10,203 nucleotides of DNA from positions 1-10,203 of the forward strand of contig NAOQ01000998.1 in assembly GCA_002751075.1 (NCBI GenBank), read 5' to 3'. The stretch's first letter is position 1; each line of letters starts with the position of its first letter. Both the position numbers and the translations under genes were made by a program. Shown here in pieces: positions 1-7,285 of this stretch. The notes beneath the pieces are model-generated. The model had not been told where the DNA came from. It saw only the letters and a list, made by a program, of their open reading frames with translations, and did not search any database. This stretch comes from Ichthyophonus hoferi. Its lineage: Eukaryota > Opisthokonta > Ichthyosporea > Ichthyophonida > Ichthyophonidae.

Positions 1-379
1 TTATTTCTAGGAAACAGCATACCCGTCTGTTCCCATTCTGTTTTTTATTTCACTCAAAACTTCTACAAAGATATAGCAACTTTGAATAAAAACTAACTCC
101 CAACACCAGTCTAACTGGGTTGAAACGGTATCATACAGGGTAAGCATAACATACTGTATTTATTTTAAGCCTTTACTTTGATTATCATGCATACCAGGTG
201 ATGCACTATAGTGCAAAAAAAACTAGAAGCCCTGTCTCAATAATATAGCAGCTAATATATACCAAATATAAAATGATATACAGGAATTAATCTGAATTTG
301 AATCAGTACTATATGGATTTAATAGATGGTCTCTACTATTTAATTAAAAGCAGATAATAAGCAACTACAGTATATGGTA
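1..379. other. AT-rich flank left of the retroelement, no convincing gene
   Basis: No long reading frame or recognisable protein is present. A perfect 14-bp palindrome (TGCACTATAGTGCA) lies at 202-215. A tttctag acceptor-like site at the very left edge is followed by a + strand frame open from about 11 to a TAA at 94-96. It could be the last exon of a gene entering from the left, but 28 open codons is too little to claim it. The stretch is otherwise plain AT-rich sequence. Confidence 0.5.
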
Positions 380-384
380 TATTC
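380..384. repeat. Left target-site duplication (TATTC) of the copia element
   Basis: TATTC directly precedes the TG start of the 5' LTR and is repeated at 7116-7120 directly after the end of the 3' LTR. Five base pairs is the usual duplication length for Ty1/copia integrases. The match extends to seven bases (TATATTC) if two more bases are counted, but on the right side those two belong to the LTR end. Confidence 0.8.
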
Positions 385-857
385 TGTCCAAAATATTATT
401 GACGGTCCCACATACTGCGTGATTAAGGTTAATGTTTTCCTTATTCTAGGATATATTTATTTACTCGTTACTGGTTTTGTTATTAATTCTATAATGCAGT
501 CAATTCAATTAATTCGTGTGAACATTAGTTGATTACATAATTTTCAATCGGATAAATTGATTTGTCAATACGTATTTATGTATACTAACTAGTGTTAGTC
601 TGGCTCAGAACTGTAAAATTCGTGGGTCGGATAACCTGGTTTGACTTGCAAAATACCGTACAACGGTTCTGTACTATGAATAAGATTTCAATGCTGATAG
701 GCGGTAAAATCTATGATATGTATATATTTTAAAAGGAGTTATACTTGAATGACAAATGGGAAAATATTTTTCCTTCAACATCAACACTAATTCTATACAG
801 TCTTTTTTGACGGTTCTTTTCAACACTTTTTATCAAAGATACAGTACACTTTTAACA
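385..857 (+). repeat. 5' LTR (473 bp, interrupted by a MITE-like repeat)
   Basis: It starts with TG just after the left TATTC duplication and ends with CA just before the primer-binding region. Its outer parts align with the 3' LTR: about 385-589 with 6704-6917, and about 790-857 with 7047-7115. The middle (590-789) is a separate inserted repeat. About 130 bp found in the middle of the 3' LTR are absent here. CpG dinucleotides survive in this copy but not in the 3' LTR. Confidence 0.88.
590..789 (+). mobile_element. MITE-like repeat, copy A, inside the 5' LTR
   Basis: This 200-bp segment is absent from the 3' LTR and matches, in reverse complement, the segment at 2356-2548 at about 85% identity by eye. 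It begins TAGTGTT and ends AACACTA, giving a short terminal inverted repeat of about 7 bp. There is no coding capacity. A 25-bp AT-rich core at 716-740 is identical in both copies. Short terminal inverted repeats with no genes suggest a non-autonomous DNA transposon. A TA duplication (Tc1/mariner-like) is possible if the outer TA is counted as target, but the class is not settled. A solo LTR with TGTT...AACA ends is the alternative. Confidence 0.65.
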
Positions 858-868
858 GGGTTATGGGC
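858..868 (+). other. Primer-binding site, initiator tRNA-Met anticodon-arm type
   Basis: GGGTTATGGGC directly follows the 5' LTR. Its complement, GCCCATAACCC, resembles the anticodon stem-loop of initiator tRNA-Met (GGGCUCAUAACCC), including the CAU anticodon and following AA. Drosophila copia and yeast Ty5 are known to prime from the cleaved 5' half of this tRNA, so the site lies against the anticodon arm and not the CCA end. With that model the pairing proper would start at the G at 860, two bases after the LTR. Confidence 0.7.
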
Positions 869-907
869 TTTCAGCACACTCATTGCCAATCGCTGCAAAA
901 TAAGACC

Positions 908-2350
908 ATGGCAGCTACTCAACAATTAGACAATATGGCATGCAACTAGATGCTACATTTCAATTATGCCCTAGCCTTACTAATAAATTTCCAGCTGAAA
1001 GGGAATTGCAACAAAAGAAGATCCTGGTGACTGAGTGTGAAGGTCAGCTAGCGGCAATTCAGGCTGCCCAAGAAGCAGCTCAATACATGACCTTTCTAGC
1101 CACTGACCACATAAATGAGCACGTACAACAGCAAATGATAAAGTTAACTGCCAAACTTACTGCCCAACAACAGGCCACACTAGCCGCCCAACAGGAAACT
1201 TAGAAAGATGCTGCTTTAGCTGCGGAATATGCACAACACCAAGTGGCAACTTTGATGGTTGCACTTGCTGTGCAACAAGAGGTCATGCTAGCTGCTCAAT
1301 GGGCAGCCCACCAGGACGTTACCCTAATTGCCAAACACAGAATAAAAAATGCAACTGCAACCACTAGGCGTACATCACATCCAAATAAAACTCAAGCCAG
1401 TAACCAGGCATTACCACAACAGCAATGAATGGATCTACACACAAGTAGACCCAGAACTCCTCTACGGCAACTCTCATAGAGACCACTAATGATATTGGAT
1501 TTTCCACACCTCCACCTTTAGGACTATTTGGATCATCTGGACCCTACAGACTCAACTACAATGAGTTTAGCATTAGACCCATACGCATTTCTGGCCCCCA
1601 GATCTTTAAACACAGCACACATGACATCTATCCAATCAATATACATGTTCAAGATCTATCTCTACATACTCAACTAAAACGATGTGGGAAATGCTACATG
1701 TTTCTGCCAAATCCCAAAGAAAGGAACAATGCCAAGCATGAAGTCTATTACATCCTGCATGATGAACATCTTGCTCACCACTATATTAATACTTCTGTAG
1801 ATCAGGCTGCCCATGAATATGCTGGTCTTATGGATTTAGATGACCAGGAATTCATATATGACAAAACTACTCTCCTTAGGCACACTTATGGAGACACAGA
1901 CACTACCTTAGTTGAAGACAAGCTTGATCAGCTTCACAATTTCAAATGGGCAAGCAAAGAATTAGGCTCATCAGCTATTATTATTCAGTACAGGATCTTA
2001 TGCACCAGATTAAATGGCTTCATTCACACAATGACACCACAGGCCATTACAGCCAACACCATGAAAATGCTTTGCACTAGCAAAACTTATCATAGCGCTA
2101 TCACCAACATCAGATTATATCAAGGTACCTATCCTGAGTGGCATGCCTTCATCACCAGGGTGAAGGAATGAGAGTACATGCTAGGTTTGTGTGGGAGAGC
2201 AATGATAAATACTCTTCGTGAAGATCTGGCCTATGACAAGAAGAGTTATGGCAACATCAAGAAAGGCAATAAAAAAAGGGCAACGTATGCAGGTGGAAAA
2301 GGTAGCCAACCTAAAACAAAAAAGATACTAAAATGCATTTATGATCCTGA
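908..2350 (+). pseudogene. gag: Ty1/copia gag remnant, N-terminal and central part
   Basis: The likely start is the ATG at 908 in a gaccATGg context, about 50 bp after the LTR. The N-terminal portion (about 940-1430) is rich in Ala and Gln with repeated AAQQ/AAQ blocks, as in a long coiled coil. The central part (about 1700-2250) contains 'DKLDQLHNFKWA' and 'TYPEWHAFITRVKE', the spacing typical of copia gag domains (UBN2/retrotran_gag type). A basic Lys-rich tail leads toward a zinc-knuckle-like region that is cut by the insertion at 2356. Gag forms the virus-like particle shell. This copy is a broken fossil. Confidence 0.75.
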
Positions 2351-2355
2351 TATGA
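2351..2355. repeat. Possible target duplication (TATGA) around the insertion in gag
   Basis: TATGA lies directly before the MITE-like copy B, and the same five bases recur at 3274-3278 where gag-like sequence resumes. If real, the pair would mark one 918-bp insertion spanning 2356-3273. A chance match of five AT-rich bases cannot be excluded. Confidence 0.4.
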
Positions 2356-2548
2356 TAGTGTTGAAGGGAAAGTATTTTCCCATCTGTCATTCAAAAAGAA
2401 CTCCTTTTAAAATATATACATATTATAGATATTTTCCGCCATCAGCATTAAATGTTAGTCACAGGACAAAACCGTTGCATGGTATTTTGCGAGTCAAACC
2501 AAGTTATCTGACCCACGATTTTTATAGTTCCGAACCGGCCTAACACTA
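2356..2548 (-). mobile_element. MITE-like repeat, copy B, inside gag
   Basis: A 193-bp segment starting TAGTGTTGAAGG and ending CCTAACACTA on the + strand. Its reverse complement aligns end to end with copy A in the 5' LTR (590-789). The shared 25-bp AT-rich core is at 2399-2423. It interrupts the gag region near the zinc knuckle, so an open frame running from gag into it is accidental. It has no protein of its own. Divergence from copy A shows that the two are independent old insertions and not a recent duplication. Confidence 0.65.
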
Positions 2549-3273
2549 GTTAACCAAAGACCTATGTCTCACTTTCAATTGAATTGGGTGGCAAACTAAT
2601 ATATTATACCAGAGTTAAAATAAGAAGTATTATTCACCTGTTAATATATATAAATATTAATTATATATTCAAACATTGTATACAATAATATTATCAAAAA
2701 AATACAATCAAAATTGTAAACGCGCGTCTAATCCCTGAAACAGGTATCACTTGTTTATGCAAGTTATATAAGTTCACGGCATCCACGACGTTATTGGCCC
2801 GATGAATAGTAAGCGATTTTAGAATCGATTAACCAATCCCAACTTGAAAAATAATAAAACAATCCAATATAAAAGCAAGTACTGTGGTTAGCTTTGGTTA
2901 TCTTGGAAACTTAATTACAGGTTCTGTTTTATCTGGTATTTTTATATTCTTTCTTTTATTTGTATTGATGAGAATAATATTTCGCTTAAAAATCAATTTC
3001 CTTGATTGCTTCTATCAAAACTAAACAGTTAAATCATAATAGTATATTTAGAAGTAAGAATATGGAGATTTCCCCATATTCGAAATCAAACCAGAATATA
3101 AACAAGACCACCCGAAAGGAGTCTCGTATTGAAAAATGGAGTAAAGACTCAGCTGATGACATGGTTATCAGCAACGTCTCAAACCGCATTCAGGTGCAAT
3201 TTTTTAAGTCTCAGTAAAGGCTTCTTAGCCAAATTGGAATCCATGATTCTTTACAGATAGTCCATCATGATAC
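2549..3273. other. Foreign-looking insert between gag pieces, nature unknown
   Basis: About 725 bp that I cannot match to copia. It is very AT-rich but carries CpGs (for example around 2720-2730 and 2780-2825), unlike the CpG-poor element around it. This suggests a different origin or age. No terminal repeats matching each other were found. The last ~270 bp (from about 3000) lies in the same frame as the gag/protease remnant that follows, so its right boundary is uncertain and part of it may be element sequence. It may belong with copy B as one insertion flanked by TATGA. Confidence 0.4.
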
Positions 3274-3278
3274 TATGA

Positions 3279-3475
3279 ACTGGAGACTAAATCCCAAAGG
3301 TCACAACTCTCGCAAATACTTTGCAGATATTTACAAGGAGAAAGCTGCAGCATCTACCAAATCTGTAGAATGGAAAAATATAGCCGATAAGACAAAGTCT
3401 GGGGCCATCGCCAGTGCTGTTTACATTGGCAAGACACCCAGAGCCAGCTCACAGGAAGCACTAAACCCAAACACA
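3279..3475 (+). pseudogene. gag: Ty1/copia gag C-terminal remnant (zinc-knuckle region)
   Basis: Gag-like sequence resumes here with 'NWRLNPKGHNSRKY', a GH-containing piece resembling the second half of a copia zinc knuckle, followed by a Lys/Ala/Ser/Thr-rich linker leading to the protease. The zinc knuckle binds the RNA genome during packaging. This is part of the same fossil as the gag piece to the left. Confidence 0.55.
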
Positions 3476-3880
3476 ACTGCCTTTACTGTCACTTCAGCTG
3501 CCTCCATGCACATTTGTTCCAAACTATCTGTATTTTTTGAAACCAAAGCAGCAGAAATACCAGTAGCAATGGCAGATAGCACCTTAATACAAGCTCTCTT
3601 AAAAGGGAAGACTGATTTATACTCCCATGTAGGTCCAGAGATAATGCTAAATGAAGTGTTGTTCATTGAGAATGCACCAGTGGGACTATTTTTTCTACCA
3701 GCCCTAGATGACAAATCCATCACTACCACGTTTTATGGCCAAAAAAATAGTAATTAAGAAGGGGGATCATGAACTTTTGAAAGCTATAAACGTTGACCAC
3801 AAACCTTTTGTTCTGCATGCCAACCTATCAGATGCACCATGTGGAACTACAATCTATGGACCAATGAACTATGACGTCAT
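3476..3880 (+). pseudogene. pol: Ty1/copia protease remnant
   Basis: The translated block 'FTVTSAASMHICSKLSVF' aligns by position and pattern with the active-site region of copia aspartic proteases (hydrophobic run, S/T-x-A-S-x-H). It is followed by 'VAMADSTLIQALLKGKTDL' and 'LNEVLFIENAP', matching the usual glycine-loop and 'L-x-D-V-L-Y-V-P' stretches. The protease would cut the Gag-Pol polyprotein. It is recognisable but part of a broken fossil. Confidence 0.65.
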
Positions 3881-3929
3881 AGAGGCAACAATTCTGCAGA
3901 TCAATTCATGACTCTAAGTTCAATATTGG

Positions 3930-4720
3930 CAGCCGCCATGCATACACTTCTGCATAATCAGTTTATGCATCCTGGTTAGAATCGCTTGCATAGTACTCTG
4001 AACCACTATGGCAAACCTATTTCCAGTGCCAAGGGTTTTATGTGTGACCCCTGTACTGCATCTAAAATTCTCCATACCCCCTTTTCATCCAGAATTGAAA
4101 GATTCACTTGACCGGGTGAACAAGTATACAGTGATGCCATCAGTCTTTTGATTAAGGACTGTAACTATATGCATTGGATAGTAACGCTTACTGATGACTA
4201 CAAACAAGTTGTCACTGTGTACCTTATGAAGTCAAAATCTGAGGTACCACATTGCTTCAAAACCTACAAAAAACATTTTCGAAGCCCCGCATTCTCTTTT
4301 AAAGATTGCAACTCTCTTTGCTAATTCAGGTAGACAGTACCTCTCCAGTTGATTCCAGCAATACCTTCACTATGAAGGAATCACCTATCTCACCACTCTC
4401 CCTTATGCTGTGCTAAGTAATACCCTGATTGAGAAGATGGGTCATCAGCTCATTGGGATAGCAAGGACCACTTTCCTCCAAGCTAACATGCCATCTACAT
4501 CCTGGGGATTTGCATTCCAGGTAGTGGCCTATACTCACAACCTAAATCTACCAAAACGTGCTTCTTGGAAACATTCCTCTCCATGAAATGTAGACCAAGC
4601 AACAAACACTCATTAAATGGCTTAGAACTTTCAGGTCCAAGGTATTCTATCAGATTGATGACATCAACATCAAGAACAAGTTCTCTGCTAAAGGGAGACT
4701 TTAGGTACTTCTAGGCTATG
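3930..4720 (+). pseudogene. pol: Ty1/copia integrase remnant
   Basis: Recognisable pieces in order: the HHCC zinc-binding region ('LLHNQFMHPG' and 'MCDPCTASK'), the first strand of the rve core ('VYSDAISLLI'), 'YMHWIVTLTDDYKQVVTVY', a later 'LPYAVLSNTLIEKMGHQLI' matching the conserved Glu-region helix, and 'KVFYQIDDINIKNKFSAKG' ending near 'LLGYE', which is the usual copia C-terminal 'K-F-x-x-K...F-L-G-Y' motif. Integrase would join the cDNA to host DNA and make the 5-bp duplication. Many breaks lie in this section. A poorly conserved linker follows to about 5140. Confidence 0.75.
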
Positions 4721-5149
4721 AGTTACAGCAATTAGGTTGAATAGTGATGGACTGGACGTTGCACAGAGTATCCACAAAAAGGAATATAATATTTTTCAAG
4801 CATGTATTTCCATTCAGCATGGATGAGAAAGTCAGCATAGACCCTTTAACAATATCATATGATGATCTCCCACAGTAGAATTGGAGGATGACCTCCCTCC
4901 TGTAACACATCAATCTCATCCATATGATCATCATTCTCATTACCTGCTGGCAAACAAACAAAAAATCCTGTTGATCTACCTCATCATCCAATCAGTATAC
5001 TGCCAGTGGGGGAGCATCAACATTTACTGGCAAGTAGCGATCAGTCACAAGAAGAAATGGATCAATTGAATGAAGATATTCCAATGAAAAAAATGAGAGA
5101 ATGAAGCCACTACACACTATTGACCACTTGACCAAGAGTTACATATCCT

Positions 5150-5880
5150 GTGGCTCCTCACAAGGTGAACCAACAAGTGGCATTTATTGCAGCAGCTTGC
5201 TCCCAAACTACTACTCCCTATCAGGGCATTCCTGGCATTATAGACCCCAAGAACCTTAAACAGGCTCTTAGGGCTCATGATAAGCTTCAATGGTTCAGAG
5301 TTATGGAAATGGAATTGGCCAGCATAAATGAGTATGGTACCTGGACACTAGTTCCACAACCACCAGCTGGTACCACTGTCCTCAGATTGCTATGGGTGTT
5401 TCACTGCAAGTGTGATGACAAAAGAACCGTAATTGCTCATAAAGCAAGAATGTTGGCCCAGGCATCAAAGAAAATCATGGATGTTGATTATCATGATGTC
5501 TCATTCCCTGTATGTATGTATGGGCTACATGCCTCCAGGCTACTGTGGAGTCTGATGATAGACAACTTCCTGCAATCCATGTAATTTTTCCCCATGGAAT
5601 CTGAGTTCTACCTGTACATGTGTCATGATCCTGAAAAGCGATTTATGGCACTAGCAATATATGCTGATGATATTCTCCTATTGCTGAGAGGATGGAAGAC
5701 TGTGACAAATTCATTGAGATATTGAAACGTTTTCCAATGAAATCTACAGGATTCCTGTCATCCTTACTTGGGTACAGCATTGGAAAAACAGAAACTGGCT
5801 GAATAACACTAAGTCAGTCTCGCTACATTCAGGAACTCATACAAAGCCATGGCCAAAACAAAGACCATCCTACACATTCT
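5150..5880 (+). pseudogene. pol: Ty1/copia reverse transcriptase remnant (RVT_2)
   Basis: The start shows the classic copia RT entry: 'DPKNLKQALRAHDKLQWF', 'EMELASINEYGTWTLVPQP', then 'WVFHCKCDD' and 'AHKARMLAQ'. The YADD catalytic box with its following hydrophobic run is at 5660-5671 and just beyond. A gap in similarity between about 5520 and 5590 suggests that part of the palm region is lost. The order after integrase confirms Ty1/copia. Fossil. Confidence 0.85.
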
Positions 5881-5949
5881 CTCATTCTGGGGAAGCATCT
5901 ACAGCTTGCAAATTTTGAGGATCTAGATTAAATTCCATGTGATAGCACT

Positions 5950-6560
5950 ACATACTGCTTGAATTGGATTGCCAAAAGTTTGAATGCTGACATCTCATTT
6001 GCAGTATCCATGTTATTAAGATACATGGAAAAACCAAACATGTACCACTATGAGATGTTACTGCACCTCCTGAGGTACTTCTACATGTACTGTGAGGATA
6101 CCATAGTGTATTGTCCAGGGCCCATCAAGATGACTGCCTACTCCGATGCCAACTTTGTCAATACATATTATAGGGATGGGAAATCTACTACTGGATATGT
6201 CATATTTATCACAGGTGACTTAATAGATTAGACTAACAAGAAACAATCTAAATCTGCATTATCAAGCTGCGAATCTAAATATGTTGCAATGTCAGCATGC
6301 TGTCAACAGGTGGCTTACTGGCATTATGATTGGACTACGTTTTGATTCAAGACATGTAGCATTATATGGGGATAATACCTCATCCATCCATTTGAGTTCC
6401 CACAAATGCGTGCCTAAGAATACATTCCGCATTGCTGTTTGCTTTCACCACATCAGGAAAGTGGTAAGCAACAATGAGATTGGAATCAGAAGTGTATCAT
6501 CCATGGATTAGGCAGCCGACTGTCTCACCAGGTGCTAAGGACTGCATACTTTTCAACAAG
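5950..6560 (+). pseudogene. pol: Ty1/copia RNase H remnant
   Basis: The block contains the connection 'MNWIAKSLNADISFAVSML', then 'MTAYSDANFV' (first catalytic strand), 'KSTTGYVIFITGD', 'KSALSSCESKYVAM' with the conserved Glu, and 'LYGDNTSSIHLS' followed by 'HHIRKVV' and 'ADCLT', the standard copia RNase H tail. The enzyme would remove the RNA strand during reverse transcription. It is among the best preserved parts but is broken like the rest. Confidence 0.85.
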
Positions 6561-6696
6561 CCAGACATCTTCTTCTCCTTGCCCCAGGACCTTAGCATTG
6601 TGACATCAGGCATCGCTGAAAAACGTGGGTAACTGTACCAGGACCATCACATACATTTCTCTTCTACAACCTCAACACTCGAGTTATTGAGCTTGT

Positions 6697-6703
6697 GGGG
6701 GAA
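6697..6703 (+). other. Polypurine tract
   Basis: GGGGGAA lies immediately before the TG of the 3' LTR, where plus-strand DNA synthesis is primed in LTR elements. It fixes the left end of the 3' LTR at 6704. Confidence 0.75.
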
Positions 6704-7115
6704 TGCCTGAAATATTAATGACAGTCCTGCACATTGCATAATTACATTTATTGTTTTTCTTATTCTAGAATATATTATAATTACTCATTACTGGTTTTTT
6801 ATTATTAATTCTATATGCAGTCAATTCAATCAATTCACATATAACTGTGAACCTTAGTTAATTGCATAATTTTCAGTCTGGTAAATTGATTTGTCAATAC
6901 ATATTATGCAAGCAGTTACACCAATGAGATAGCCAGCTAAAGAGCCATTTTAGTAAGTATATATTAGAATTAGATTGCCATGATAAAAAAGATCAAGAAA
7001 ATATAAAAGATAAAAAGCAGCTAATAATAAACACAGACTCTATCCTATTTCTATATGGTCTTAGTTGAAAGTTTTTTCAACACTTTTTTATCAAAGGTAC
7101 AATACACTTTGAATA
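6704..7115 (+). repeat. 3' LTR (412 bp)
   Basis: It begins with TG after the polypurine tract and ends before the right TATTC duplication. Its outer parts match the 5' LTR. About 130 bp in the middle (roughly 6915-7045) have no counterpart there. It contains no CpG at all, whereas the aligned parts of the 5' LTR keep several. The MITE-like insert is absent, so that insert arrived after the retroelement did. Confidence 0.88.
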
Positions 7116-7120
7116 TATTC
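7116..7120. repeat. Right target-site duplication (TATTC)
   Basis: Exact copy of 380-384, immediately after the 3' LTR. Together they show that the two LTRs came in with one integration event and were not brought together by recombination. Confidence 0.8.
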
Positions 7121-7285
7121 CAATATAAATAATAAATAAAGAATCATTATAATGGATTACATTTATTTTAACACTAATGAGGGGATATAGAGATCAGCCT
7201 TAATTTTATTCTGAGCTATTTCTTGGATATTATGTAATGTAGATTATAGTAACCATGAAAACTGGATCCAACTAATCAATATATG
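7121..7285 (-). promoter_or_regulatory. 3' UTR and poly(A)-like signals of the minus-strand gene
   Basis: This is the segment between the inferred stop codon at 7288-7286 and the retroelement. On the minus strand it holds AATAAA at 7210-7205 (about 76 nt past the stop) and again at 7167-7162. The retroelement inserted beyond both. The assignment rests on the gene model. Confidence 0.4.

Larger units (their letters stand above)
385..7115 (+). mobile_element. Ty1/copia LTR retrotransposon, old and broken, with nested insertions
   Basis: Both LTRs, the 5-bp flanking duplication, a primer-binding site, a polypurine tract and all copia protein domains in the order gag-protease-integrase-RT-RNase H are present, so the outline is complete. 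Integrase ahead of reverse transcriptase places it in Ty1/copia (Pseudoviridae) rather than Ty3/gypsy. It is a fossil: the coding region carries many interruptions (on the order of fifteen) and has received at least two later insertions. The LTRs differ at about one aligned position in six, which means great age. It runs convergently with the host gene on its right. Confidence 0.93.

Noticed and set aside
590-789. MITE-like repeat read as a solo LTR (TGTT...AACA ends) or a CACTA transposon
   Set aside because: No 5-bp duplication fits the TGTT...AACA ends in either copy, and both copies share TAACTAG outside that end. CACTA elements start with CACTA and end with TAGTG, the reverse of what is seen.
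3421-3729. Minus-strand 102-aa frame
   Set aside because: It is a shadow antisense to the copia protease region.
4716-4991. Minus-strand 91-aa frame and overlapping short plus-strand frame
   Set aside because: No recognisable motif; this lies in the variable linker between integrase and RT of the fossil element.
385-7115. RIP mutation as the cause of LTR divergence
   Set aside because: The clear loss is at CpG sites, which fits methylated-cytosine decay; a CpA-specific excess is not obvious by eye. Base-context counts would be needed to exclude a minor RIP contribution.
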